Assembly (NCBI GenBank): GCA_963720805.1
Contig: CAVRGT010000013.1
Location: 62,001-126,000 of the forward strand
Reading direction: 5' to 3'
Source of the DNA: VRUE01 sp963720805
Lineage (GTDB): Bacteria; Actinomycetota; Thermoleophilia; Solirubrobacterales; 70-9
DNA length: 64,000 nucleotides
The position numbers and the translations under genes are program-made. Positions 8,196-16,437 of this stretch are shown here, piece after piece. Within the stretch, counting starts at the first letter, position 1. Each line of letters begins with the position of its first letter. The notes under the pieces were generated by a model. That model saw nothing but the letters and a program-made list of their open reading frames with translations. It did no database searches and had not been told where the DNA came from.

Positions 8196-9137
8196 TCAAC
8201 GCTGGCGCCGAGCGCTGACGGTGGTCGGCGGCGGGGTTCGGCAGGTCTTCGATGCGGCCAGGTCGCGCAGGCGCAGAAGCGGCTCCGGGCTGCGCGCGAT
8301 CAGCCAGCGATCGGACCAGTGCCAGGCCCGCAGATTGATCTGGTCGATCTCGTTGAGGGTGAGGGCGTCGACCCGCTCGGCGGCGCGGATCTCCAAGCAG
8401 GTCGCGGGGTCGAGGGGCAGGGTGATCTGCCTCGGCAGCTCCTCTTGGCGCCAGATCGGCCGGGCGGGGTTGTAGGCCCCGCTGTAGGTGACGGGATGAT
8501 CGCCGAGGACGAACGCGTCCGGATCGCTCAACAGGGTGTTCCACTTGCCATCGTCCCGCAGCCGAGGGCCGAACTCGTCGTGCATGACTAGGTCGAGCAT
8601 GTGCTTGAGGACCGTGGTGGTGTCGGGGTGCAGGAGGGGGTGTTCCATACCGGTGGCGATCGCGGCCGACGCCGTCGCCAGCCTCATCACTTCCTCGCCA
8701 TCCGGCGTTCGTCCCTTGCGTTCCATCCAGAACGGGACCAGTCCACCCGGTTCCCCTGCCGCCTGCCGCAGCTGGGCGACATGGTCATCCGCTACGGCCG
8801 CCTGGCCTTGGGGGGTGCGAAGGAGCTGGAAGAACAGCCAGGGGATGACCGAACCTGCGAGCTTGGGGTCGCCGGCCAGGAGCCTGTCGATCCCGGCTTT
8901 TGCGTCGTCCTCAACATCGGAGAGAACTTCCTCGATCAGGAGGTTCCGTTCCTCGTCTTCGCGGTCCCGGTTGAGGGTGTAGAAGTGCCCGATGACAGTG
9001 ACCTCGTTGACGTGGGCACGCCAGGGTTCCGATTGCCGGTGTCTGTCGAGCACGTAGACGTGGTCGCTGCCGGGGCCGTCCTCCCACCGGCGAAGGTGCA
9101 TTTTTGGCACGTAGTGATGGCGTTTGGGATCAGACAT
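8196..9137 (-). CDS. DUF4238 family protein
   Basis: The N-terminus MSDPKRHHYVPKMHLRRWED carries the HHYVPxxxLRxW signature of DUF4238 proteins, which places the true start at the ATG at 9137 rather than the longer frame from 9191. The family's usual following elements are present: a VYVLDRHR strand and, in the second half, a DHPVTYSG segment with a Asp-His pair (FVLGDHPV). DUF4238 proteins are widespread, poorly characterised and frequent in accessory and defence regions; a nuclease-like role has been suggested from conserved His/Asp residues but is not established by this sequence. Confidence 0.75.
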   Translation of the reverse strand: MSDPKRHHYVPKMHLRRWEDGPGSDHVYVLDRHRQSEPWRAHVNEVTVIGHFYTLNRDREDEERNLLIEEVLSDVEDDAKAGIDRLLAGDPKLAGSVIPWLFFQLLRTPQGQAAVADDHVAQLRQAAGEPGGLVPFWMERKGRTPDGEEVMRLATASAAIATGMEHPLLHPDTTTVLKHMLDLVMHDEFGPRLRDDGKWNTLLSDPDAFVLGDHPVTYSGAYNPARPIWRQEELPRQITLPLDPATCLEIRAAERVDALTLNEIDQINLRAWHWSDRWLIARSPEPLLRLRDLAASKTCRTPPPTTVSARRQR

Positions 9138-9785
9138 CGTTCCACTGATGAGGGTAGATCCTCGATGGCCCGCTGTTAGGGATCCCCGCAAGGTCTCCGG
9201 TGCGTTAGTCGGCAGTGACAGAGCGCCGCCGGGTCATCCGACTTAGCGTGGAAGTGCCCTATTGCCGCTATCGCGAACCCGAGCCGTTCATCGAGCGAGG
9301 CGAGCGGCGGTCGCGCCCGCGGTGGGCTCATCTTCACGACCTACATTCGCTTCGGTCCCAAGGACTCTGAACCCTGTAATGCGTTGGCTCAACGCTCTTC
9401 CTTATGAAATGGATCCGCATTGGAGAGAAGTCGAAGCCGCTATTCGACGACAGTACGTCTCCGCCGAGTCGTCGACAGCTGCCCTAACTCGTCGCGGCAA
9501 CCGGTCGATTGACGGTCTCATCCCGGTCACATCGCCGCCGCGGTCCCGTTCCCCACGCGGAGGACCCTCCTCCTTTCAATCCGATGGCTTAGAAGGGCTC
9601 TTGCGCGAGGATTCCTGTCTCGAATGCTGGGCGCTGGGCCTTTTGTAAGGCTCACGGAGTTCTTGCGTTCCGCTCGCCTAGTGACTGCCGCAGTGCTTGT
9701 CGCTACGTTTACGGCAAGGATTGGCTTGAAGTTTGCCCGATGGCTACCGGCTCAATTCCAGGGAATTCTTCTGCAGGCACAAGAC
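9138..9785. other. Gene-poor gap with repeat remnant and a doubtful small ORF
   Basis: Almost 650 bp between the DUF4238 start and the Fic operator. It holds att-like repeat copy D (9522-9587). A frame from ATG 9624 to TAG 9803 would encode 59 residues (MLGAGPFVRLTEFLRSARLV, then TAAVLVATFTARIGLKFA) with one hydrophobic segment, but it overlaps the operator at 9786-9816 and lacks a clear ribosome-binding site, so I do not call it a gene. A segment near 9378 (MRWLNALPYEMDPHWREVEA) reads like protein but continues into the repeat and loses coding character. The stretch looks like decayed mobile DNA. Confidence 0.4.
9522..9587 (+). repeat. Degenerate att-like repeat, copy D
   Basis: CCCGGTCACATCGCCGCCGC, then GTCCCGTTCCCCACGCGG and CCTTTCAATCCGATGG match the series at 11041-11106 over about 66 bp with scattered substitutions and no need for large gaps. 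The tRNA-like 3' end is absent. It bounds the Fic gene on its left, while the 11041-11133 copy bounds it on its right. Confidence 0.45.
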
Positions 9786-9837
9786 AACTTGCGTCTCCCA
9801 TAGCTAGACGCAAGTTTTAGCCGATATATTTGCGTCT
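9786..9837 (+). promoter_or_regulatory. Operator with three TTGCGTCT half-sites and -10 element of the Fic gene
   Basis: AACTTGCGTCT (9786-9796) and AGACGCAAGTT (9806-9816) form a perfect 11-bp inverted repeat with a 9-bp spacer. A third half-site, TTGCGTCT (9830-9837), abuts the GTG start at 9838. A TATATT hexamer (9825-9830) lies between them, seven bases before the start codon, which suggests a leaderless transcript. Binding at the palindrome or at the third half-site would block this promoter. The Fic protein's own C-terminal helix-turn-helix-like region is the obvious candidate repressor (inference). Confidence 0.65.
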
Positions 9838-11016
9838 GTGGATACGACCACGCTTGAGCAAAGCCCTATTGGCAACCTAATCCCCATTCTTGGGCCGGAT
9901 CCGGTCACCCACGAGGTGGTCGAGGGCAGAGCTTTCTTGCCCGATCCGTTGCCACGAGAAATCGTGCTGTCAACGAAGACCTGGAACGTCGTCAACTCGG
10001 CCACCGCGGCGCTGGCTCGGCTCGACGGCGCTGCAAGGCGTATCCCTGAGCCCTCGCTCCTTCGTCGGCCTACTCTGCGCCGTGAGGCACAGAGTACGAG
10101 CGCGCTGGAGGGGACGTACGCTCCGTTCGCTGATGTTCTCGCCGCGGAGGGCGACGATCCGAAGCAGCTCTCTGCTGAGTTGGTAGAGGTCCTCAACTTC
10201 GAGCGGATGGCTGAGCTTGCCTTCTCCTGGCCTGAGGATCGCGCACTCACGATCGGCATGTTGGGTGATTTGCAGAAGACACTCGTCCGCGACACTGCCG
10301 GCGAGCTATCCGATGCCGGGGGGCTTCGCGACCGAATCGTTGTCATTGGCGCCCCTGGCGCCGGGTTTGATGAGGCGCGATTCGTGCCCCCGCCCCCGGG
10401 AGACCAGTTGCGCGGTGGCGTCGAGGAGTTGCTCGCATGGATCGCTTCGCCTCCTGAACTGCCGACAGTCGTTCTCGCGGCGCTTGGTCACTACCAGTTT
10501 GAGTCGCTCCATCCGTACTCCGACGGGAACGGGAGGCTAGGTCGCCTATTGGTGATCGTTCAGCTCTTGCGGGGTGCGGTAATCCAAGAGCCGCTCCTCG
10601 TTGTCTCTCCATGGTTTGAGAGACGCCGCGACCGCTATCAAGACGAACTCATGCGCCTCAGCTGCGATGGGGACTGGGATCGGTGGGTCAGCTTCTTTGC
10701 CGAGGGAGTTGCGGCATCAGCCCTTGACTCTCAGCAGAAAGTCGAGGGCCTGGTTGCCCTGCAGGAGCAGTTGCGCCGTCGGGTGCAAGATGCGAACAAG
10801 CGGGGCTCTGCCGAGCAGCTGGCTGCGGACCTGGTTGGTCGCCCTTACGTCGATCGGCCCTGGGTGGCCAAGCGCCTTGGCCTGTCGGGCCAGGGCGCTC
10901 AAAATGCAATCAACACTCTCGTGTCGCTGGGTATCTTGGAGCCCGCCCCCGTTCGTTTCGCAAGAAACGCCCGCCTCTACGTAGCCCCAGAGGTTGTGCA
11001 GATCATTTCGTCGTGA
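9838..11016 (+). CDS. Fic family protein (AMP-transferase type, class II)
   Basis: A 392-residue Fic protein. The active-site loop HPYSDGNGRLGR spans residues 225-236 with the catalytic His225 and the canonical DGNGR phosphate-binding residues. An inhibitory motif T-x3-E-G (T87 to E91-G92, in STSALEGTY) lies N-terminal, as in class II Fic proteins whose inhibitory helix is in the same chain. The C-terminus (YVDRPWVAKRLGLSGQGAQN, then AINTLVSLGILEPAP) is a winged helix. Such proteins usually transfer AMP to a target hydroxyl. The GTG start is chosen because it follows a -10 box and operator directly. The gene is flanked by att-like repeats, so it appears to be one cargo unit of the island. Confidence 0.9.
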   Translation: MDTTTLEQSPIGNLIPILGPDPVTHEVVEGRAFLPDPLPREIVLSTKTWNVVNSATAALARLDGAARRIPEPSLLRRPTLRREAQSTSALEGTYAPFADVLAAEGDDPKQLSAELVEVLNFERMAELAFSWPEDRALTIGMLGDLQKTLVRDTAGELSDAGGLRDRIVVIGAPGAGFDEARFVPPPPGDQLRGGVEELLAWIASPPELPTVVLAALGHYQFESLHPYSDGNGRLGRLLVIVQLLRGAVIQEPLLVVSPWFERRRDRYQDELMRLSCDGDWDRWVSFFAEGVAASALDSQQKVEGLVALQEQLRRRVQDANKRGSAEQLAADLVGRPYVDRPWVAKRLGLSGQGAQNAINTLVSLGILEPAPVRFARNARLYVAPEVVQIISS

Positions 11017-11040
11017 GGGTGGTGCCAAGCCGAGTCGCAT

Positions 11041-11084
11041 CCCGGTCGCATCACCCCCGCAATCCCGCTCCCCATGCGACCCAC
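11041..11084 (+). repeat. Att-like repeat, copy B, upstream part
   Basis: CCCGGTCGCATCACCCCCGC then AATCCCGCTCCCCATGCG is shared, with substitutions, by copies A (5297) and D (9522). It directly precedes the tRNA-like 49-bp repeat. In known integrative elements, sequences next to the tRNA core come from the element's attachment site; the same reading is plausible here. Confidence 0.5.
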
Positions 11085-11133
11085 CCTCAGCCTTTCAAGC
11101 CGGAGGTCGAGAGTTCGATTCTCTCCGGGCGCA
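11085..11133 (+). repeat. tRNA 3'-half-like direct repeat, left copy (B)
   Basis: The segment contains CCTCAGCCTTTCAAGCCGG, then AGGTC, the T-arm GAGAG-TTCGATT-CTCTC and CGGGCGC plus A, exactly the order of anticodon 3' strand, variable loop, T-arm and acceptor 3' strand of a class I tRNA. The 5' half is missing, so no tRNA is made. The sequence recurs at 15790-15838 with a single mismatch (C at 11096, G at 15801). Such paired remnants are what attL/attR of tRNA-targeting elements look like. Confidence 0.75.
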
Positions 11134-11234
11134 TTCCGGTCTGTGCCGCTTTGCGTTGTAAACCCTGATCTGGGTGGGCATTCGAGGAAGATGCGGCTCC
11201 TCGCACTCGTGACCCCCCTGGATATCGTGGCCCC

Positions 11235-14200
11235 GTGCAGGGGAAGGTCATCGAGTTCTGGCGAGCAGTCGAGATGTTCAGTCCGCCCGCGACCCCGGAC
11301 GTCAGCGCGTCGCGGCTGGTGTTCGACGCAACGCCCGATGGGCCCCTGCCATGGCAGCCCGGCCACTCGCTCCGACGCCGGCGGCTGAAGAAGCATCAGA
11401 CGTGGCGACACACCGTCTACCTCGGAACGTATCCCCGCGAGGCGGTGTTCGCGGCCCTGAAGCCCGTATTTCAGGCCGAGGCCGAGAGCTTCGAGGAGCG
11501 ACCGTCGGGCGCCAGCGCCCTGCTCGCCTTCGTGGTTTCCGACAAGGGCATCTTGCTGGAGGACTCAGCGGTGCTCTCCGCCTGCGCCTGGGCCACGGCC
11601 CGGGCCCTCGATCCCGGTCCGGGGTCGGCGGACTGGCTCGACGGCTTCGGCGACCTGGAAGTGGAGTTCGCGGCGCAGCTCGAGCAGATGTGCCTTGGTG
11701 AGAAGGACGAGGAACCGATGGTGTTCGAGTGGGCCGCGCTCGCCGAGTGCCGCGCGGCGGCCGCCGAGGCGCTCGGAGTCGATGGGGTGCTTCCGGTTGA
11801 GGGCATCCGGGTTCGCAGCGACATCGTCGCGAGGCGGAGCGCCGACGTGGTCGACCAGGACTTCCTCAACAGCTTCATCGCCGACGATCTCGCTCGCGTT
11901 GCCGTTGCCGCCGGTCGAGGAGGGATCGGATCCGCGCTTCGCAATTACCTGCGACCGAGCGCCGAGATCGACGTCCGCGACCGGGTCGACGTGCGCACTC
12001 GACTCGAGGAGGTCCGTCGCGCCACAGATCCCGATCGCGTCCCTCTTGGTCGCTGGCCCGCCGGCCCGGACCGACCGCTCGCGCTCGGGCAGCAGCTCGC
12101 TGTCAACGAGGCCGTGGCGTTGCCGCATTCCGACGGCCATCTGTTCGCCGTCAACGGGCCGCCGGGGACGGGCAAGACGACGATGCTGCGCGACCTGATT
12201 GCGGGCGTCGTCACCGAACGCGCAGAACGCCTGGCGGCACTGGCCGATCCAGCCGACGCGTTCCTCGGTGAGCCTCACCGCTGGAAGACGACGGGCTACC
12301 AGCGCATCGTCCATCGCCTCCGGCCCGAGCTCACGGGCTTTGAGATGGTGCTCGCCTCGAGCAACAACGGCGCGGTCGAGAATGTCACGCTCGAGATCCC
12401 CTCCGGCGAGGCGATCGACTCGGCCTGGCACGAGCTGGCGCGGGACGTCGACTACTTCCCGGAGCTCGCCGAGAGGGCGATGAGAGTCGCCCGGCGCCCC
12501 GACGCGGACGCCGCGCCCCAGGCCGATGAGTCGGCCTGGGGACTCGTTGCCGCCAGGCTCGGCAACAGCAAAAACCGGAAGGGCTTCGTCAACGCCGTCT
12601 GGTGGCCCGATAGTCGGCCGACCGCCGAGGATCGCCCCCCGCCACCCACAGCGCTACGCGATCTGCTCAAAGCATGGGAGGTTCTCCCCGAGGGTGTCTC
12701 CTGGGCGGAGGCCGTGGCGGCGTTTGAGCGAGCGCGCGATCGGGCGGCGGCGATTCGGGACGAGCGCCTGCGGGCGCGCGAGGCGCTTGACCGTATCGCC
12801 GGGCTGGAAGCGGAGCTCGAGCCGGCCCGTGAGGCCGAGCGGGCGACCGGCGAGCGGGTTGAGGCCTCGCGCCGGCGCCGCGAGGGACTGGAAGGGGCGT
12901 TGCGGACACACGAGGAAGAGCGGGAACGACGGGTTCAAGCGCGCGAGGACGTGCGCCAGCGTCGCCCCTGGGCCCTCAGGCTGTGGGCACGGGCTGAATG
13001 GCGCGACCACGACCGCCAGCTGGCCGCCGATGTCGCCGCGGTCGACGCGCAGCTGCGGGAGACCCGCGAGAAGCTCGGCCCACTCGAAGAGGAGGTGCAC
13101 GCTCACGCCGATGCCGCAGCCACGGTCACGGCCCTTAAGCGCTCCCTCGAGGAGTGCGACGAAGACCTCTCTCGCTACCGCGAGCAGGCCGGCGCCAAGC
13201 TGCCGGACGGTGAGTGGCTCGGGAATCGGGAAGAGCGAGAGAGTCAGGCGCCGTGGAGCGACGGCGAGTGGAACCACGCCCGCACGGAGCTGTTCCTGGC
13301 GGCGCTGAGCCTGCACCGGGCGTTCCTTGTTCACGCCGCGGGCCCGATGCGCGAAAGTCTCGACGGGGCGATGGACATCCTCTCCGGCAGGGCTCCATCG
13401 GACCTTGCGCAGGACGCAGCGCTCGCCGCCTGGCAGGCACTCTTCCTGCTCGTTCCCGTCGTCTCGACGACCTTCGCCTCCGTCTCGCGCCTGTTCAGGT
13501 CGCTTGGCCCCGAGGCACTCGGCTGGCTGCTCGTCGATGAGGCCGGCCAGGCCACCCCGCAGAACGCGGTCGGTGCGCTGTGGCGCTGCAGGCGCGCGGT
13601 CGTCGTCGGCGACCCGCTGCAGCTGGAGCCGATCACCACGATTCCTTTCAAGGTCGAGCAGGCGATCCGCGGGCACTGCGGGGTGGATGAGGAGTGGCTG
13701 ACGGGACGCGAGTCGGTTCAGAGTCTCGCTGATCGCCTCAACCGGCTCGGCACGACGCTGAAGGGAGCCGAGCGGCCGGTATGGGTCGGCTCGCCGTTGA
13801 GCGTCCACCGCCGCTGCGACGAGCCGATGTTCGGCCTCTCCAACGCGATCGCCTACGACGGGCTGATGATCGACGCCACCGATCCCGCGCTTGCCCAGAC
13901 CTTCGAGAGCCGCTACCCCGACCTCCCGGAGAGCAAATGGATCGACGTCGGCTCGGACGTCGCACAGGGTCATTGGATCCCCGCCGAGGGAGTCGAGGTC
14001 GATCGGATCCTCGCCCACCTCGCCGAAATCAAGTTCGACCTCAAACAGGTGATGGCGATCGGCCCGTTCAGGGATGTCGCGCGAAGGCTCAAAGAACGCG
14101 CTCAGAGGCTTGATGGACTGAAGGCGGGAACGATCCACACCGCCCAGGGCAAGGAGGCCGAGATCGTGATCCTGGTACTCGGCTCCGACCCCGCTCGCGA

Positions 14201-14363
14201 GGGCGCTCGGACGTGGGCGGCGAGCAAACCCAATCTGCTCAACGTCGCGGTCAGCCGCGCCAAGCGCCGGCTGTATGTGATCGGCGACCGAGATGCCTGG
14301 ATGCGCCACCGCTACTTCGACTTGCTCGCTGACGATCTGCCGCACGGTCGACCCCTCAGCTGA
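11235..14363 (+). CDS. Large SF1 (Upf1/DNA2-like) helicase with internal coiled coil
   Basis: A 1042-residue protein from a GTG start. Residues 1-290 form an accessory domain (VIEFWRAVEMFSPPATPDVS). Walker A is GPPGTGKTT at 308-316. A long Arg/Glu-rich coiled coil follows at about 490-650 (for example EALDRIAGLEAELEPAREAE). The helicase core resumes with the DEAG box (LLVDEAGQATPQNAVGAL, about 763-780), motif III VVVGDPLQLEPIT and motif VI NVAVSRAKRRLYVIGD near 1003. This is the motif set of superfamily 1B helicases of the Upf1/DNA2 group. It is the first gene of a three-gene unit between tRNA-like direct repeats, followed by a GHKL ATPase and a STAS-like protein. Role in phage or plasmid defence is inferred from context only. 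Confidence 0.85.
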   Translation: MQGKVIEFWRAVEMFSPPATPDVSASRLVFDATPDGPLPWQPGHSLRRRRLKKHQTWRHTVYLGTYPREAVFAALKPVFQAEAESFEERPSGASALLAFVVSDKGILLEDSAVLSACAWATARALDPGPGSADWLDGFGDLEVEFAAQLEQMCLGEKDEEPMVFEWAALAECRAAAAEALGVDGVLPVEGIRVRSDIVARRSADVVDQDFLNSFIADDLARVAVAAGRGGIGSALRNYLRPSAEIDVRDRVDVRTRLEEVRRATDPDRVPLGRWPAGPDRPLALGQQLAVNEAVALPHSDGHLFAVNGPPGTGKTTMLRDLIAGVVTERAERLAALADPADAFLGEPHRWKTTGYQRIVHRLRPELTGFEMVLASSNNGAVENVTLEIPSGEAIDSAWHELARDVDYFPELAERAMRVARRPDADAAPQADESAWGLVAARLGNSKNRKGFVNAVWWPDSRPTAEDRPPPPTALRDLLKAWEVLPEGVSWAEAVAAFERARDRAAAIRDERLRAREALDRIAGLEAELEPAREAERATGERVEASRRRREGLEGALRTHEEERERRVQAREDVRQRRPWALRLWARAEWRDHDRQLAADVAAVDAQLRETREKLGPLEEEVHAHADAAATVTALKRSLEECDEDLSRYREQAGAKLPDGEWLGNREERESQAPWSDGEWNHARTELFLAALSLHRAFLVHAAGPMRESLDGAMDILSGRAPSDLAQDAALAAWQALFLLVPVVSTTFASVSRLFRSLGPEALGWLLVDEAGQATPQNAVGALWRCRRAVVVGDPLQLEPITTIPFKVEQAIRGHCGVDEEWLTGRESVQSLADRLNRLGTTLKGAERPVWVGSPLSVHRRCDEPMFGLSNAIAYDGLMIDATDPALAQTFESRYPDLPESKWIDVGSDVAQGHWIPAEGVEVDRILAHLAEIKFDLKQVMAIGPFRDVARRLKERAQRLDGLKAGTIHTAQGKEAEIVILVLGSDPAREGARTWAASKPNLLNVAVSRAKRRLYVIGDRDAWMRHRYFDLLADDLPHGRPLS

Positions 14364-14461
14364 ATCTCTGACCCGCTTCGACTTCGGCAGCCTGCGCTCG
14401 CTTCGCTATGCCAAGGACTGAGGACTGGCAGGCGAAGTGAAGCTGTTCGAGCAGGGCTTCA

Positions 14462-15301
14462 GTGACGCTGCCGCAGGTCAACTCAGGAGGCGGCGTTCGA
14501 TCCGAAAGTCGCCCTCCGCGGGACGCGGATGAGATCACTCTGGACGCCGGCGACCTGGTCGGCTTGCATCCTCTCTTCGCGGTGAGGCTGGCGCTCTGGG
14601 TCGAGAGGCAGCAGCAAGCCGGACGGAGCATTGAAATCAAGGAGCCTCTCGAGGAAGCGACACGCCGCAATTTCCGTGCCTTCCGCCTGGGGAAAGCCAT
14701 CGACGGCATCGATGGAGCGCTTGGCGAGGACGACGCCGAGGTGATCCTTCGGCCGACACGCCTGATCGAGCTGACCGAGGTAGACGGGCTCGCCGACCGC
14801 TTGCTTCAACCGTTGATCGACCACTTCGATGATGTTGCCGTTGTTCGGGACGCTGTCTTGATGGCGATCGGGGAGCTTTGCCAGAACGCGATTGAGCATG
14901 GCACCAGTCCTGCCGGGTGTGTTGTGGCAGCCAGTCGCGGCGAGATCGACGGAATGAGCAAGGTCATGCTCGGCATCGGTGACCGTGGGGTTGGGATTCC
15001 CGAACACATTCGCGGAAGCCATCCTGAGCTCGTGGTCGACGAGCACGCGATCGGGCGGGCCTTGGAGGAGGGCGTAAGCGGCACCCAGCGCCAGGACCGT
15101 GGCTATGGCTTTTCCTGGGTGTTGAGGGAAACGCTCTCCTCCGCTGCCACTTCGGCTGAGATGTTCATCCGGGCCGGTCAAGGGGCCTTCCGCCGCGAGA
15201 TCGTCGATGCCCGCGTTAAGGACCATGGCTGGAAGTCCGCCTCCACGCAGGGGACTTGGATTGCCTGCGAATGGACGACCGTCGGTAGGCCCGATAGGTG
15301 A
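14462..15301 (+). CDS. GHKL-type ATPase (histidine-kinase-like ATPase domain)
   Basis: A 279-residue protein with a Bergerat ATP-binding fold in its second half: N box AIGELCQNAIEHG (about 139-151), G1 box GIGDRGVGIPEH (about 170-181) and G2 region RGYGFSWVLRE. No phospho-acceptor His domain, receiver or transmembrane segment is visible, so it resembles stand-alone anti-sigma-type ATPases rather than a sensor kinase. The N-terminal 100 residues are unrecognised (GLHPLFAVRLALWVERQQQA). The next gene, 36 bp downstream, encodes a STAS-like protein, the usual partner type of SpoIIAB/RsbW ATPases, so a kinase-antagonist pair is a reasonable guess. The exact start (GTG 14462) is uncertain. Confidence 0.8.
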   Translation: MTLPQVNSGGGVRSESRPPRDADEITLDAGDLVGLHPLFAVRLALWVERQQQAGRSIEIKEPLEEATRRNFRAFRLGKAIDGIDGALGEDDAEVILRPTRLIELTEVDGLADRLLQPLIDHFDDVAVVRDAVLMAIGELCQNAIEHGTSPAGCVVAASRGEIDGMSKVMLGIGDRGVGIPEHIRGSHPELVVDEHAIGRALEEGVSGTQRQDRGYGFSWVLRETLSSAATSAEMFIRAGQGAFRREIVDARVKDHGWKSASTQGTWIACEWTTVGRPDR

Positions 15302-15337
15302 TTGCATGTGTCCGAGCCTTGACGTAGCCTCGCACTC

Positions 15338-15691
15338 ATGACGACGCTTGAGAACCACACTCCACGATCCTCGGCGTCGCCGCGATACGTGCTGGGGCGC
15401 CATGGCCAGGCCTTTTCGACGCGCGCGAGGGCAGAGCAGATTCGGGCTGAGATTGAGCAGCTCGCATCTGGTGGTCGCGATGTCTTGGTCGACTTCGAGG
15501 GGGTGCGCTCGGTGAGCTACTCCTTCGCTGATGAGCTGATTGGCGTTTTCGCTTCTCGCTACGAGGCCGATCACGATTCGCTGCGTCCTGTTGTGATCGG
15601 CCTTACGGCACAGGCCCAACGAGTGCTGCTCGGAAGCTTGGAGCAGCGCGGCCTCTCCGACGAAGTCTCGCGCCAGCTAGTTCCGCATTAG
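15338..15691 (+). CDS. STAS-like protein (DUF4325)
   Basis: A 117-residue protein. The segment DVLVDFEGVRSVSYSFADEL is the signature of DUF4325 STAS-like proteins: a beta strand with conserved Asp-Phe, then SxSFADE, where a Ser sits at the start of the helix as in anti-sigma-factor antagonists. It directly follows the GHKL ATPase, and the two are probably functional partners, one ATPase or kinase and one STAS acceptor. It is the last gene before the right copy of the tRNA-like repeat, so it closes the cassette. Confidence 0.8.
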   Translation: MTTLENHTPRSSASPRYVLGRHGQAFSTRARAEQIRAEIEQLASGGRDVLVDFEGVRSVSYSFADELIGVFASRYEADHDSLRPVVIGLTAQAQRVLLGSLEQRGLSDEVSRQLVPH

Positions 15692-15789
15692 GCGCACCGC
15701 CCTGCCCGCACGGTTGCTACGTTTTAGCTACATCGCAATCGTCGACCAGTCGCTCCGCGGCACCAGGATTGAAACGATCCTGAACCAAT

Positions 15790-15838
15790 CCTCAGCCTTT
15801 GAAGCCGGAGGTCGAGAGTTCGATTCTCTCCGGGCGCA
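15790..15838 (+). repeat. tRNA 3'-half-like direct repeat, right copy (C)
   Basis: Matches 11085-11133 at 48 of 49 positions, including the complete T-arm and acceptor 3' strand ending GGGCGCA. Sequence upstream (15720-15789) is not clearly related to the upstream part of copies A, B and D. A spurious antisense frame through it encodes the familiar ARRESNSRPPAS-type peptide produced by tRNA remnants. Together with copy B it encloses 4.7 kb with exactly three genes. Confidence 0.75.
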
Positions 15839-15966
15839 TTTCGTTGCTTTTCCCGAATGGTCGGCCGAGTGGGGCATCGAGTCCTGGATCGGGGTCGTCC
15901 CCGGCGGATGACCTGGCGGCGGGGTCCGATTGGACTCGGTCCGGGCGATCGGGGACGATGTAAGCA

Positions 15967-16437
15967 ATGGTCGTCATTGACGAGAAAGAACGGGTCCCGC
16001 CACTCGATGACGCTGCGCTGGAGCGGCTCGGTCATGTGCTTGACCGGGAGGGAGTGATCGCGGCGATGTTGATCGGCTCGCAGGCGCGGGGGACGCCTGG
16101 GCCGCTTTCGGACGTTGATATCGCCGTATGGCACGAGCCGGGGCTTGATTCGGCGGGCCGGCTTCGGCTGCAGCTCGAACTTGCTCGGCTCGCGTGCGGC
16201 ACTCTTCGCACCAACGAAGTCGACATCGTTTTGCTCAACGGAGCGCCGCCGCTGCTGCGCCATCGGGCCATTCGAGACGCCAAGATGCTGGTCGAGCGGG
16301 ATTCGGTCGCACGCGTCCGACTCAATGCACGAGCCCTGCTTGACTATCTGGACACCAAGCCGCTGAGGGCCGAGATGTCGAGAGGCATGCGCAAACGCAT
16401 CAGGGAGGGGACCTTTGGTCGACCCCGAAAGCATTGA
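15967..16437 (+). CDS. MNT-type minimal nucleotidyltransferase (antitoxin of HEPN/MNT pair)
   Basis: A 156-residue protein with the DNA polymerase beta-like motif GSQARGTPGPLSDVDIAV (residues 37-54; Asp49 and Asp51 bind metal) and a third acidic strand VDIVLLNG (Asp86). This is the MNT family. In HEPN/MNT modules the MNT protein neutralises the HEPN RNase by adding AMP to it or by complex formation. Its end overlaps the next gene by 23 bp, indicating translational coupling. The pair lies immediately right of the last tRNA-like repeat. Confidence 0.88.
   Translation: MVVIDEKERVPPLDDAALERLGHVLDREGVIAAMLIGSQARGTPGPLSDVDIAVWHEPGLDSAGRLRLQLELARLACGTLRTNEVDIVLLNGAPPLLRHRAIRDAKMLVERDSVARVRLNARALLDYLDTKPLRAEMSRGMRKRIREGTFGRPRKH

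Noticed and set aside
9262..9648. 128-codon ORF between the DUF4238 and Fic genes
   Set aside because: It runs through att-like repeat D, has irregular codon use and no recognisable domain; part may be decayed coding sequence.
11041..11133. A functional tRNA gene at the T-arm sequence
   Set aside because: Only the 3' half is present; no acceptor 5' strand (GCGCCCG), D-arm or complete anticodon stem can be paired upstream. The same holds at 15790-15838.
15728..15967. Antisense ORF encoding an ARRESNSRPPAS-type peptide
   Set aside because: This peptide is the usual by-product of translating tRNA 3' remnants and is frequently mis-annotated; no independent coding evidence.
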